Assembly (NCBI GenBank): GCA_025267735.1
Contig: CM046307.1
Span: 39,224,034-39,288,033 of the forward strand
Length of the DNA: 64,000 nt
From: Mactra quadrangularis
Lineage: Eukaryota > Mollusca > Bivalvia > Venerida > Mactridae
Direction: 5' to 3'
Below the pieces are notes generated by a model, which was not told the origin of the DNA, did no database searches, and worked only from the letters and a program-made list of their open reading frames with translations. The position numbers were made by a program, and so were the translations under genes. Of the stretch, positions 12,924-25,965 are shown piece by piece. Positions within the stretch are counted from its first letter, which is position 1. Every line of letters begins with the position of its first letter.

Positions 12924-14105
12924 ATAGGATTAACGAGGTTTTAAAAATCTTCTTTGAAGTCCAACCCATGTTAATGACATCTTCCAAAACTTCTGACACC
13001 ATAAATAGGGTTATTTATTTTAAACAAGAACCAAAAATGTTTTAAAAATAGCTCTGGAGTATATCCGTATACATTTTTAGATATAATTTGAACATAAATA
13101 TTCCTAATAACATTATATAAGATTTTAAAATATCAAGGGATAAAAATCAAAAATAGAAATGGTAGAAAACAAAAAGAACCACGCAACTAATGGAACACAA
13201 TTTTATTGTAAGATCTATTTGTGACATTTAAATATCAAGAAATATGTATAAATAAACAGGATATTTTATATGAAAAACTTTAATTTAGGGTATTTTTCAG
13301 AGTAGATATCTAATATATAATTCTAGCCACAAGATACAAAGTTCAAAAATAGCATTTCTCTGAGTAATATATAGTTCTAAGCCACAAGAAATACAGTTCA
13401 ATATAATTATGTATATATGTCCTTCAAATGATATATTAGTAAAATTTCAGTCAACAAACACATAATCATATAAGGCCATGACATATCGAATTTTTGTTAA
13501 GCCTCCACGTGCGCGTAGGTTTTAGAGTCCTCAATCCGAAAAATACAAAATTGTTGGTAAAATTTTCTTAAATAATTCCGATGTTCCGGGATTTGATATG
13601 ACATTTTAATTCTGGGAAAATTATGTTCGGCAACGACGTTATTCGTCGTAAGCAATTTATCACAACTGCGTCATTGATACAATATACATTTATGTGAAAA
13701 AAAACACTAGTCATTTTATATTAAATTTAGACCATTGTTTTATATTATGAGGATGTAATTCCATTCAAAAAATAGATTATAATGCATTGCTTTTGCCGTA
13801 CAAGTATTTGTGTTTTCCTTTTCAGTTTGTGTTTTTGTGAATAGGTACCTAGGTTAGCCAAATTTGAGTTGACGCTTAACAGAATTCCAGTTTGGCATGG
13901 GCTAATTATGATGCCATTGACTAATCCAAACAGAAAATTCCCTAGGCTTGGCTTAGTCAGAGAATTAAAAAAATCATTGGCTATTGAGTTATCTATCCTG
14001 AATATGCAGAAAGAAGTTATTTATTAAAGAGGCTTAATTTTTATGTGTGAACTCATTAATCATCTGTAGTCCAGTAACTTCTGTGACTGATGTCATTAAA
14101 TTTCA

Positions 14106-14284
14106 TTTAACTGACTCAGCGACACATAAATTAATCCTGCTGATTTAAATACTCAATATTTGTTTTGATAATCCCCGAACATAAACACATAAACAGATAT
14201 CTATTTAAATCAATCATGAGTACAGGAGTACTATAGTAAGTATTTAAATCAGCAGGGTTAATGTATGTGCCACTGACAGTTAAA
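14106..14284. mobile_element. 179-bp foldback MITE
   Basis: Arms of about 46 bp pair across a short loop: TTTAACTG outermost, and CCTGCTGATTTAAATACT innermost on the left with AGTATTTAAATCAGCAGG on the right. A few mismatches separate the arms. There is no coding sequence. Confidence 0.85.
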
Positions 14285-15183
14285 AAAGATTTAACAATAG
14301 AATTAGTGAGTAATAACAGAGAGTTGAAAAGAGTGATAAATGTAACATTTACATCATTCTTTGTAATTTAAGTGAACTCATTTAAAACCAACATCCTTAA
14401 ACTGTTTTCTAGAACACAAAAAAAATATCTAAAACTCTATGATGTAATCAAATTGATTTGACACCAAATAACCCTGGTTTAAAATCAGAACATCAGTTCC
14501 TCTCAGACAGCTAGAAATAATGCTGACAAAAGGTTATATCAATGGACCAGCGCCAAACTAGTCTAAGTTTTTCATTATTTACAAGAAGTAAAGACTAGTT
14601 TAGCGTCTACACATTTGGTACGTGATATAACATTATCATTCTATATTTCACGATTCATTTAAAATATTTGATTGATTGGTAAACATATGACGTAGGGGAA
14701 GAGTTGCTTTATTCAAAAGTAACCAAGCATTATTGATACAAACAAGTACTATATAAACATAAATAAAGTGCATCCTTCATTGAATTGTATTATATTATAT
14801 TGAGTGTGTCGTTCTTTTGTACCAGTCACCCAGTCACCTAATACAAATACAAGCAGGTCAGTGTTACATTATGAAATAAAAAGTTAAAAACTAAAGTAAG
14901 GCCAGGGAACATATGATATTTGAACATGTGAGGCATTTTAACACTATGATTAAAAAATGCAGGTTAACTATTTCAAGTACGTCATCACCGCGTTTACAGT
15001 GCCAATTCTAAAGTTTCTGGACATATGAAATTTTGAGAATTATTTTTTTAAAATTTCAGCAATGACTTATTGCTTATTTTTTTCAGTTTTTTTAAACAGT
15101 ATAACATAGCATGTAATAATGTATTACAGAATTTCAAAGTATTTGCTTCATCTAAAACTAAAATTTGGGTGAAAAATGAATAA

Positions 15184-15450
15184 CAAGTAAATCTGTGAGC
15201 TAATGCTCACTAGTGATACCCCCGCAAAAATCTAAAAATATGCGACAAACAGGAAGTAGATGAGCAAGGAGCATGAAATCGCTTTATACCACATGGGACT
15301 ATGGGATGAAGCAATATGCAAAGTATTAGGCTGCTGCATGTTATAGTTGCTGAGAAAACTGCGACGGAAATTTTGTAACGGACGGACGCACGCACGCACG
15401 GACAAGGGTAAAACAGTATACCCCCCTCTTCTTCGAAGCGGGGGTATAAT
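15184..15450 (-). mobile_element. Short element P, copy 2
   Basis: Inverse-orientation copy of the element at 6790-7054. It reads ACAAGTAAATCTGTGAGC at its low end and CTTCGAAGCGGGGGTATAAT at its high end. The two copies are nearly identical except in the CGTCCGTCC/ACGGACGGACG microsatellite, implying recent mobility. Unlike copy 1, it has no adjoining SINE. Confidence 0.85.
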
Positions 15451-15556
15451 AAAGTAATTTTACTTAAATTACATCTTATTACATAAAATAGTTCCAATCA
15501 TTATAATGATGATTTATATGGAGATAAAACTTATTGATACTGATTTGGTTACTTGA

Positions 15557-15914
15557 AGGGCTGCAACGATTCACGGGAAAGTGGATTTGATGTGATTCTA
15601 TTTTTTTCACTATTGCACTATTTTCGATTTGAGTCATTGAATAATATCATTTATTCCAAATGTAAATTAAAACATTCATTGAGACAACTAACTAATATTA
15701 ATAAAATACCCAGTAGAAGTATTATCTAAATTTTCAAAATTAATTCAGAACGAGAGCAATAAAAGCAAATGAATTTTCATACTGATTCATTTTTCACTAG
15801 TTTGACATTCAATAACTAAAAGTCTTTAATTCTTATTACTTTATAGATACCGAGTAGAAATTGAATCCGCACCCTGGCAATCAATTTTTGAATTATTGAA
15901 TCTTTGAAGCCCTA
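15557..15914. mobile_element. hAT-like MITE
   Basis: Ends AGGGCTGCAACGATTCA and TGAATCTTTGAAGCCCT, a terminal form typical of hAT elements. The flanks GTTACTTG and GTAATTTG match at six of eight bases and may be a decayed 8-bp target duplication. No transposase. The insertion appears to lie inside an M3 MITE. Confidence 0.65.
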
Positions 15915-15930
15915 GTAATTTGCTTAGATG

Positions 15931-16236
15931 TTTTTGTTTGTTTTTGTAGGGTTTAACACCATAGCAACACATAATATAGGTCAAATAACATCAGTCAGTC
16001 AACCTACTCACTGTTCCTGGAAAAGGTAAATCTCTGGATTTAGCTGTTAACCAACTACTAAGCGCATACTTTTGTCAGTGACTGAAAACTGACCTACAAA
16101 ATCAAGAATTATTGGTAGGAGAGAGAATGGCCGTAGAAATAAAATTCCAAGAAAGTATGCCCTGCCTAGGAATCTAACCCACAACCCCTTCATCTGTAGA
16201 CTTGCGTGCAACCAACTGAGCTAGCCAGGCAGCTGT
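15931..16236 (-). mobile_element. tRNA-derived SINE, family A, copy 1
   Basis: Full-length family A SINE. Its head has CTAGCTCAGTTGGTTGCACG and a B box GGTTAGATTCC. The body has AATCCAGAGATTTACC, and the tail TGTGTTGCTATGGTGTTAAA. Target duplications TTTGCTTAGATG (15,919-15,930) and TTTGTTTAGATG (16,237-16,248) differ at one base. They show it split an M3 MITE. Confidence 0.93.
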
Positions 16237-16325
16237 TTTGTTTAGATGACTCCGAGGTTTGTTTCAATGTGTTAGTGTGAATCAATCTAATTTACCCAAG
16301 CACTTTTGGAGGGCACTGTATAGGA
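16237..16325. mobile_element. Right half of MITE M3, split by a SINE
   Basis: TTTAGATGACTCCGAG continues to GCACTTTTGGAGGGCACTGT, the family's right terminus. The matching left piece (GTAATTTGCTTAGATG) is on the other side of the SINE. Confidence 0.65.
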
Positions 16326-17119
16326 CTTTGAAATTAATTCAGCAATGAATAGTGTTTAATGCAAATGTCAACATATGCTGATGAAGTTATTGTGAATATT
16401 GAATAACACCATTAACTTGGTTCATGCCTGACATAAAAGAAATAAGTGTCTATAATGATACAATAACATACATTTTGAGGCCATGTTTACATATTATTTT
16501 AACATATATACATGTAGACATTGATTGTAGCTGTACGGAGGACAATAACTGACCCACTGATCGACTGACAATAGAATCCATGAGGTAAACAAAATATTTA
16601 AGTTTTCATTATAACAGTATAAACCAATTGATGCTGACCTTCAAGTATAATTAACACACAAACAAAGAATATGAAGAGAAAGCCTACTGGAAAACATGTA
16701 CATCATTTGTACTTCTGGTAACCTAAATACATTATTTTCAGAATTTTAGCCTTGGCACTTCATTTACAGCAAATCATTCAGTGACCTCATTGTGTATACA
16801 GGTAAAAAACTTGACCACAAACATGACTAAGGGATAAGTACAACCACTCATGCTTTTATGGAACATTTGGCTATATAATAATGGGACACAAACAGCACAG
16901 TTTTTGGTAAGTATACATTTGATTGAATTACAGTGATCTAGCTTTTAGATTCTTATGATCATCACATTTAAGTTCAGTTGTTTTTCACCTCCTCTTTACA
17001 CTCTTCTTGCCAACATTATAGAGCAGGCAGAAGAAATCATACAGTATTTCAACAATGACCATTGCTTACCGTAGATACAGCTGCCATTGCATTTAGTGAA
17101 ACCTTTTTAGTAACAGACA

Positions 17120-17265
17120 AAGTAGTTCGGTGATAGGAAATGTGTTCAGGCATCAAGAGGTCAAGGATTCAAATTATAATACAAGAGGCACTGGTAAAAC
17201 CATGAGCAAAGTAATTACCTGCAATTGTTTTACTCCACTCAGGAAGATGTAAATGGGTTAGCTGC
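17120..17265 (+). mobile_element. Degenerate tRNA-derived SINE, family E, copy 1
   Basis: Shares with 55,926 and 56,768 a tRNA-like head (TCGGTGATAGG.., ATCAAGAGGTCAAGGATTCA) followed by GAGCAAAGTAATTACCTGC and TTTTACTCCACTCAGGAAG. It is much decayed. Confidence 0.55.
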
Positions 17266-17647
17266 ACATAAACAAAACATGGCTTTATAAACACTAGTTT
17301 GTCCCATAACATTAACTTAATGAGCCCTTAATTATTTAATGAATGCTGACTAGCTTAAAACTATACGCACCAATAATATTTCTCATTAATTAAGTAACTA
17401 ATTTAATGATAAATGAAACTAAAAATCTTGTTAAATCTGCTATTGTTATTAAATTTGCTGGACATTTTATCCAAAATGCCGATAAAATTCCCAATTCTAG
17501 GGGTATGGGTCATATTCCCAAATTTGTGGAAAAACCATTGATAATTCAAATGATCAACCAAGCAAATTATCTATATGACTGACATGATTTTCACATGATA
17601 TGATCATAGCTAGAACATTGAGTCATTTCTCATATTAAGTAAATATA

Positions 17648-18247
17648 CAGTGCCTTTCATAAGTTTTTGAAAAATGGTATTTTGTGTTAATTGATCATGC
17701 ATGCCACAAGTCATTTCAATATAATTAAAATCTCATTCATGGTTACAAGGTAAGGTGTTAGAACCCACGACCTCTTGAGTCGTAAGCAGACACTCTACCA
17801 CGTCGCCATAAAAGAAAAGCTTGAAGGCAACAGAGTACAAGTGCTGTATTATACCTCTGCTACACACACTCCCTCCTAAACAGAATTTGTCCTCTAATTC
17901 TTGAAGCTTGATTGTCTTTGGGACTATATAATCTAAGGGTGCAATCACACAATTCCTAGAGGGTTATTTACTTTGAGTGCCAAATGTAATCCAATAAAAA
18001 TTCAAGGCCCAAACTGAGATTCGAACCTACAACCTCTCGAGTCGTAAGCGGACACTCTACCACGTCGCCATAAAAGCAAGCTTGAAGACAAGGGAGTACA
18101 AGTGTTGTATTATACCTCTCCTACATAACAGTAAGTTTGAATCATATGTTGATTAACTAATAAAGGCTGATTTTGTAAGTTGCTAAAAGGATACTCAATT
18201 TCTTTTTTTCATGGTCTTTGTTCAAAGACTTATGGAGGGCACTGTAT
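17648..18247. mobile_element. Tc1-like MITE M3 carrying internal tRNA-like insertions
   Basis: Left terminus CAGTGCCTTTCATAAGTTTT next to TA; right terminus CTTATGGAGGGCACTG next to TA. The interior GAATCATATGTTGATTAACT matches the short copy at 22.15 kb. The added length is explained by two tRNA-like blocks inside. The minus-strand frame at 17,733-17,948 is incidental. Confidence 0.7.
17735..18128 (-). repeat. Two tRNA-like SINE heads in direct repeat
   Basis: Two blocks about 285 bp apart share, on the minus strand, TTATGGCGACGTGGTAGAGT, an anticodon-arm region with CTTACGACTC, and a B box GGTTCGAATCTC (second block; GGGTTCTAAC in the first). Both are preceded by a shared segment containing GAGTACAAGTG and GTATTATACCTCT. 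They look like SINE heads rather than tRNA genes, since acceptor pairing is absent. The duplication probably arose within the element. Confidence 0.65.
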
Positions 18248-19995
18248 TCATTACTTTTATAGTTAATAAAAATATTAATGGACTGTTAATGTAGCACACA
18301 AAAACGTCATGGTAAGGACTGTTACCCAATAAGCTGTAACTGCCATTGATTGGTGGAAAATTCAACTAATCATATTGCAAATATTAAAATAGGTAAATTT
18401 CTGCATGAATTATTAGTATGGGTCTTTAGAATGATTAATAATATGAGTTTTATTAATAATTCATTACAGTTTATACCCAGGATGACTAAGTCAATTTTCA
18501 TGTTTCATAATAATTTGATTATAAAGTTGCTTAAATTCAAAATTTATAACTAAATAATTACAAGTTCCTCATAATTGAACACTGCAAGCGTGTGAAAAAC
18601 CTAAGTAGTAAATTCAAAATGTTAAGGCTTAAACATCTGAGGTATATGACTTTAAAAATTGCAGAGGCTGTTTTAAAAATATGTATATAAATTAGTAAGG
18701 AAAATTTTAAGGAAACCTCTTTATATGCTTGTATGAATAATCATGAGAAAAAACAAGTTGATAACTTGCTTTAGTCTGGATTACCTGCCCCTTACCACTA
18801 TCGTTATCGGGTCAGGCAAACCGCAATAATGGCTGTCCCCTCAGTTATTATTCAGGTAAAAAAAATTTCGTTTACGTTTTCTAAATTTTGCTTGATCATT
18901 TGCTGACGATAATAACTTTAGTAAGAGTTTGGTACTATATGGGTTATTTGCTTTCGATTTTTCTGATTTCCCGTATATTTAGTGAATGATAAACAAAAAA
19001 ACATGTCTCCAATTTAACACAATTTGGAAGTGGATTAGTCTCGTTAGAATTTCGGATACTTTATTCAGCATAAATGTAACCGAACAACTAAAAAAAGAAT
19101 ACCACTGTAATTATTGTACAATGACCCTTTGATTTAAGTCTGTGTTGTAAGAAATGTTCATCTGAAAACATAATTATCCAATACCTAATTCATTACATCA
19201 AACGCGGCCATTATCATGCTTAGCCTGACATACTTTTACCTGTCAAAGTATGACTGGGTACCAGACAAAACTTGCTTATGCTAACTAGGGTTCCTAAAGT
19301 TAATAGAGTCTAACCAAATGGTAATTAAAACATAATAAAATCAATTGTAGACAGGATGCTTATTAGTTGTCAATGAACCATTTTAATGGATCAACTCACA
19401 AAAAGTCTTACTACATGTAAATAAAGAAGATTATAGATTAGTTTTGCACTCATCCACTGACGCACCTCTACTGTCTATCATGAAAGTCACACTCAGACTT
19501 AATGACAATTTTGTTAACTCTGTAATCATATCATGAAATCTTGCATGTCTGACTAAGCTAAGCCTCATTATAAAGTTGCAAGCTTTTGATTTATTTAACT
19601 AGATCAGCAAAATGACATCTATGTAATCAACTATTTTATTTATCATTTATTTAAATTCCACAACACACTCCATGCAATATATGTTAAAATATGAACTAAT
19701 GGATTAATACAATGCAGCAATTCAAGATGTCAAATTTAATTAACTAAAATAAACGTGAGATCCGCAATTCCAAATAACCTTATCTTCCGCATAGCATAAT
19801 TAAATTTCATTGTGTTTCAATGTAATATCATGAAACGGCATTTTAATTCATCAGTTCAGTATGACATTACATATGGTGCAGTTTAAATTCACAATGCATA
19901 TAGTATGTCATACCAAGTAAGGTGTGGCTAGCAGGCATATAGAACAATAGGTGACAGGTTATATAACCTTACATAATAAATCATTGATTTAATCA
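18248..19995. other. AT-rich intron; possible decayed inverted-repeat element
   Basis: A somewhat GC-richer block at 18,784-18,840 (GTCAGGCAAACCGCAATAAT) has a loose inverted partner near 19,200-19,232 (GGCCATTATCATG..AGCCTGAC). This could be an old MITE of about 450 bp. Nothing else was recognised. Confidence 0.3.
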
Positions 19996-20067
19996 AGGCT
20001 TGCTCCCAAGACTGTAGTAAGTGCATTGCTTTAATGAGCAAGTTACTACAGTCTTGCGGGCAACCTT
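19996..20067. mobile_element. Hairpin element H, copy 2
   Basis: GCTCCCAAGACTGTAGTAA pairs with TTACTACAGTCTTGCGGGC, with GTGCATTGCTTTAATGAGC in the loop. Relative to copies 3 and 4 the loop is inverted. Confidence 0.85.
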
Positions 20068-22146
20068 TAAAATCCCTGAAAGAATATATTGTTATAATGT
20101 ATGTCATAATAAAACTCGTACATTGTTGTATTTCTTAGAAGTACAATAAAATACCTCATAAAATAATGTTAATGAATCATGCATTACATCTCTCGTTTAT
20201 TTGTAAGTATACCAGATTTGTCCCAACCCATCAAAATGTACGTATTTACTCAAATTCAAGTCTATCACCATTAACTGGTTAAATCAAGATTTGGTTTACT
20301 TTCTATGAAAAATCTAATTTCAATTACAAGAAATTGGTTGATCATTTTTCGGTAAAATCACTTGATTAACAAAGGTGAACATTGTTTTCGTGCTTGTTAT
20401 CAATTTCTACACCCTGTGACTCGGGATAGAACTTACAGGTCAATGAGTATTATGGTTTGAACCATAGAAAACAAGAATATTTGGTAATTTTTTACCAGGT
20501 AGATGGTGCATTTCTACAGTTAAGTTCCTGTTTGTCTAGGACCATCAGAATCAATGGTCTTGAATACTAGAATGGTCTGAATAGAAGGACTTTTCTTCTG
20601 AAATTATTAAAGCATTTGGAACTTTCAAACAACTCATTTGATTTAAACCAACATTTAAAATATTTCACTCTTTGAGTCAGTTGAAACATACATGATGAAT
20701 ATGGAATCTGAAAGTATTTGACCAATCATGAAACATACTTTTGAGCATGTTTACAGAATCTGAGTTAAGAATTTCCTTATTCATTGGACGATATGGATAA
20801 CCTTTGGTCTGATCTTCTATGGGATGCCCCAAAAGTAAATTTTAATCAAAAACAACAATGGGAGTAAGTGTACAGATTGACATCACTAGACAGAAACCAA
20901 ATCCTATTGCATTAATTACACAAGGAAATGATACAATTAATATACTTTCTATAAAAGGAAAAAACAATTGTTGTGAACATCAACAACGAACATCATCATC
21001 ACAATGATTTAATAGGATCAAAGAGAGTGATACTCAATACACTTAATAAATAAACTTGCTGAACCCTTTTACATCAGCTAAAACAATAAACAAATAAATC
21101 CTATAAAAAGATGCATGACACATGAATGAACTTGTAAAATCTATACTATAACATTTATTTAACAGAAGTACAAGGTAATGCACTCTTTGTTTCAAATCAT
21201 ATATGAATGGCCTTTCATTAACAATTACTTTACAATAATTTTCTCATGCACTTAAATATACCTCACAAAAATTTGAAAAGCTTTGATATATTGAAAACCT
21301 GTCAGCTTCATGACAAAAATATTAATCACTCATGTTATCTTTAGCTCACCAGTGTCATCCTTTTTATAATGCACCCTGAGACCTCAAAACCAAAGCAGCC
21401 CCAGTTTTATCAAATGTAACTTTTAATTTTTCAATTGATCTTAAAAGTAAACATATTATTTACATAAAAAACTATTTTTGTACTGTCTCATGAAGACTTA
21501 AGTCATTTACAACAAAAAATGACAACCTATATTTTAAGAAAAATGGTTGGGGACTTTTATAATATTGACAATTCAAGAGTATCCATTGAAAAATGTACTA
21601 TATGTAATAAAAGGAAAGAGGGTGATGAAGTACACTCTATTAGAGGGCACTAAAATAGAGTATTGAAATGAACTCTTCAAAACTAAGGTACATTTGATGC
21701 ATTTTTATCATAAACAATCAACTATTCTTAAAATATACCTTTTTAATGTAAAATAATGAAAAAATCGTTTGATGACAAAAAGTACCAGTAACTTCAATAA
21801 TCAGTACAGGTAATGTAAAACCGCATGATGAGAACTGAACACAATGGTTGTCAATGTATTGTATTTACCTTTCTGCACTTTGATGTAAAAATTTCAGACA
21901 ATTCAAATGCCAGTCATTGTCAAACTTCAAAAGATTTTAAAAGAATGAAGTCTTGTAATATCATTATGAAAGTGCACTTAAAGATGTGTGCACTATGAAA
22001 CCAGTTTGAGTGCATTAAAGCTATATGGAACCATGACATGCTTAGGTCAGTCACATGCTGACATTTGATTGCAATTATAGTTCCAGTATTTCAATCTATG
22101 GAGTGAACCCAATCCAACACTGGTTTACATTTTCATCACATTACTA
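20068..22146. other. AT-rich intron, nothing recognised
   Basis: No exon-like segment, SINE, MITE or tandem array is supported here. Confidence 0.5.
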
Positions 22147-22373
22147 TACAGGGCCCTTCAGAAGTTCCAGGAAAAAAATGAAAAAAGAGAAAAAAATGAT
22201 AATGCAGTACTGCAAGTAATGACCATACAAAAACTAAAGCTTTATGTAACAGAGTTCGAATCATATGCTAATTAACTTAGTGAGGCTGATTTTTTGTTGC
22301 TTTTTTCATTGGTAAATGTTCATCTGGTTAACCTAAACACATGATTCTGCCCAAGGTCTTTTGAAGGGCACTA
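22147..22373. mobile_element. Short Tc1-like MITE M3
   Basis: Begins CAGGGCCCTTCAGAAGTTCC after TA and ends GGTCTTTTGAAGGGCACTA. At about 225 bp it is the most compact copy, and a useful reference for the interrupted copies at 17.6 and 61.6 kb. Confidence 0.7.
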
Positions 22374-23973
22374 TGACTTCAGTACAATTGTACTAAAATT
22401 ATGTCACAATCACAAAGAATGATTAAAAGACACTATGCTGTACATCTCAATACAAAAATGCAACTTTAAGAGAAAAATAGTCACACAATTCAACCTTTCA
22501 ATATGTTTATTTTTACTTCATAGATTTAAAGATCAAAAAAGAGATACAACGTCATAGCAATAAAGTAATATTTGTTATAAATACAAATTAAAGTCTTAAA
22601 ATAATGTAAAATGATCTTAAAACTAGGATATTCATACAAAGTCTACTGTTAAAATGATTAAATATAACTGTTTACTTAGAAGGCAGTCTCCAAATATTAG
22701 ACATACTTACAAAAAGAGAGAATTCTTTAATACAAGAATTTCGCGGGTTTAGCACAAAACGGTCATACATTGTAACTCAATATAAGAAAAGAGTGAGTTA
22801 TGACTGTTTTGCGCTCAACACACAACATTTATTTGAGTAAAGATGAGGATATAGATGTAACAGGATCAAAAATAAAGAAGTTATTACAATAATAGAGCAG
22901 CAGGACTGTTGATATAAGGTTGAACATCAAAGAAATATCAAAAGTTTGTGCAAATGTTGTAAAGTTAAAAAGAGGAACACCTAGTGTCACATATATTAAC
23001 ATGTATCATATAACACATAACAAGCACATTTTTGAACTTAAATCATGGTACATGTTTTGGATATCTTTTTTTTATTCGATTTTGAAACACTCACTTTCAT
23101 GGTAACCTCAGCTGCCCTACTTATTGAAATATACTATATGTTGACTGGAAATCCTAGTACCAGTATTCATTTAGTCAGTAATGGTATGCATGATATCAGC
23201 TGGGGTAGATTAATTGACAAAATTTACCAAATTCTATTGTTAAATACAGATAATTATTCATTATGGAACGATGTGCCATGCACTGAAAAAAGCATTATGC
23301 CAATTCAAACCAAGTTTTAGAAAAATTGTGTTACATGTAAGACCATTGATTGTCAGAATCAGCAAAAAGTAATTGAGATTAATCACAGCACCAAGCAATA
23401 ATTACTCGATTAGATTCATGAACTGTTTTTTTGTTTGTTCTATAATGTATCAAGCACAGGTCATAAAAAGTGATTGTTCCTTTATCGATAAATAGCAGAC
23501 ATAACATCTTTCATGGTCTTTACAGGACAACCATTGTATTACAAAAATAAACCAGCCAAAAATAAGTTTCTTTGATGAAAAGAAACCTATTACCTTCTGA
23601 CGTCTGCCCAGCAAACAGTTCATAATACAAGACTCTCAGAATTTTTAACCTGTGTTATCTAGGCACACATTTAACTGTAATGATGTAGCAGACAGACAAA
23701 ATCAAATCTTGTTAAAATCCAATATAAACTAGTTCCACTTCATTTAAACAGATTATTCACCAATAACATACCATGATAAATGCACACTTAAAGTAGATAA
23801 GTCACACAAACAGTACTTTTATAACAACATCAAAGTTAATTTCATATGATGGTTCAAACCAAGACTAAGTCAACATCCTTCTGAATTTATAAGAAGTTAT
23901 ACTAGTTTGTGCAGATCAAATGATATACAAAGTCAACCAGTAAAATTACTGCAAAAAATTAGATGCAGGACTA
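22374..23973. other. AT-rich intron, nothing firm
   Basis: Frames at 22,920-23,320 have no family resemblance or splice context and were not accepted. No repeat was identified. Confidence 0.45.
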
Positions 23974-25519
23974 AACAAGAGCTGTCAGAGGAGACAGCAT
24001 GCTCGACTTAGTAAGCGTTTGTCACAGGAGATGTGGTTGATGATAAGGAACATACATATTTTAAAATTTGAAAATATAACCTTAACAAATTCAAAGAAAA
24101 AAAATAAAAAATTGAAAACTGTAAGTTCAAGGGGAATAACTCTGAAAAAATGTATAAGGAGTTATGAATCTTGTCACATGAGATGTGGTTGATAATAAGG
24201 AACATATATCTAAAGTTTGAAGTCAATACCTGAAGAAATAAAACAGTTGCAGTAAAAACAAACATTTTTAAAGAAAACTCTAATTTCAAGGGGATATAAT
24301 TCTGAAAAAATATATTTGGAGTTATGAACCTTGTCACATGAGACGTGGTTGATAATAAGGAACATATATTTAAAGTCAATACCTAAAGAAATAAAACAGT
24401 TGCAGTAAAAACAAATATTTATTAAAGAAAACTATAAGTTCAAGGGGGATAACTTTGAAAATAATGTATATGGAGTTATGAACCTTGTCACATGATATGT
24501 GGTTGATAATAAGGAACACATATTTAAAGTTTGAAATCAATACCTAAAGAAATAAAACAGTTGCAGTAAAAACAAATATTTTTTAAAGAAAACTCTAAGT
24601 TCAAGTGGAGATAATTCTGAAAAAAATGCATTCGGAGTTATGGACCATGTCACATGAGATGTGGTTGATAGAAAGGAACATATATTTAAAGTTTGAAGTT
24701 AATATCTTAAGAAATAACAAAGATACAGAAGAAAGTATTTTACTGCACAAAAACTTTAATCTGTGCACAAAAACTGCAATCAGTTCAAGGGGAGATAATT
24801 CTTGAAAAAATGTGTTTGGAGTTATGAACCTTGTCACATGAGATGTGGTTGATAGTAAGGAACATATATTTAAAGTCAATACCTAAAGAAATAAAACAGT
24901 TGCAGTAAAAACAAATATTTATTAAAGAAAACTATAAGTTCAAGGGGGATAACTTTGAAAATAATGTATATGGAGTTATGAACCTTGTCACATGATATGT
25001 GGTTGATAATAAGGAACACATATTTAAAGTTTGAAATCAATACCTAAAGAAATAAAACAGTTGCAGTAAAAACAAATATTTTTTAAAGAAAACTCTAAGT
25101 TCAAGTGGAGATAATTCTGAAAAAAATGCATTCGGAGTTATGGACCATGTCACATGAGATGTGGTTGATAGAAAGGAACATATATTTAAAGTTTGAAGTT
25201 AATATCTTAAGAAATAACAAAGATACAGAAGAAAGTATTTTACTGCACAAAAACTTTAATCTGTGCACAAAAACTGCAATCAGTTCAAGGGGAGATAATT
25301 CTTGAAAAAATGTGTTTGGAGTTATGGACCTTGTCACATGAGATGTGGTTGATAGTAAGGAACATATATGTAAAGTTTGAAGTTCATATCTTAAGAAATA
25401 AAAAAGATATAGAAGAAAGTATTTTACTGCACAAAAACTTTAATCAGAAGTGTGGACGCGGACGCCGACGCCGGGGCGAGTAGGAGAGCTCTACATTACT
25501 TCGTAAAGTCGAGCTAAAA
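23974..25519. mobile_element. 1.5-kb element N with internal tandem monomers
   Basis: One end reads AACAAGAGCTGTCAGAGGAG then GCTCGACTTAG. The other has a GC-rich GACGCGGACGCCGACGCCGG tract, then GAGCTCTAC and AAGTCGAGCTAAAA. GCTCGACTT and AAGTCGAGC form a short inverted pair. Between them lie about nine monomers of 154-185 bp, each with TTGTCACATGAGATGTGGTT and AAGGAACATATATTTAAAG. All open frames here are shadows of the repeat. The class is unknown; no transposase or reverse transcriptase was seen. Confidence 0.8.
24361..25360. repeat. Two near-identical 500-bp higher-order units
   Basis: Bases 24,361-24,860 and 24,861-25,360 match with an exact 500-bp offset and almost no differences (for example GTTATGAACC versus GTTATGGACC). 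Each block contains three monomers (about 154, 161 and 185 bp) that differ much more from one another. This is a recent block duplication on top of an older tandem array. Confidence 0.92.
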
Positions 25520-25669
25520 AATGATTATAGAAAAAACAAACTAACACCACAAGGTGAGAAAATACACAGCCTGAATGAGACTTGATCTCAGGACCTTCCA
25601 AAGCTTACAAGAGGAGTGTTCTCATGAAAAAGCTACCTGGCAGCTAATATATATCTTACTACCTATAAT

Positions 25670-25965
25670 AATGTTTGTTTTTGTTAGGTTTAACACCGTA
25701 GCAACACATTGTATAGGTCATACAATGGCAGTCAGTCAACCTACTCACTTCCTGGAAAGGCTAAATCTCTGGATTTAGCTGTTAACCAACTACTAAGCGC
25801 AGTAACTGACAACTGCCCTACATCATTTAGAATCATTGGTAGGAGGGAGAATGGCTGTAGAAATAGTTTTATGACCAAGCTCTACAAAGAATGCCCCGCC
25901 CAGGAATCAAACCCATGATCCCTCGATCAGAAGACTTGCATGCTACCAACTGAGCTAGCCGGCCG
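25670..25965 (-). mobile_element. tRNA-derived SINE, family A, copy 2
   Basis: Head CCGGCTAGCTCAGTTGGTAG, B box GGTTTGATTCC, body AATCCAGAGATTTAGC, tail TGTGTTGCTACGGTGTTAAA. ATAATG occurs near both ends and may be a remnant of the target duplication. Confidence 0.9.

Noticed and set aside
22920..23320. Overlapping frames of 61 and 91 codons
   Set aside because: No recognisable domain, no splice sites, and composition like the surrounding intron.
24008..25337. Several overlapping frames with repeated peptide sequence
   Set aside because: They are translations of the tandem monomers of element N; the repeated peptides follow the 500-bp DNA duplication.
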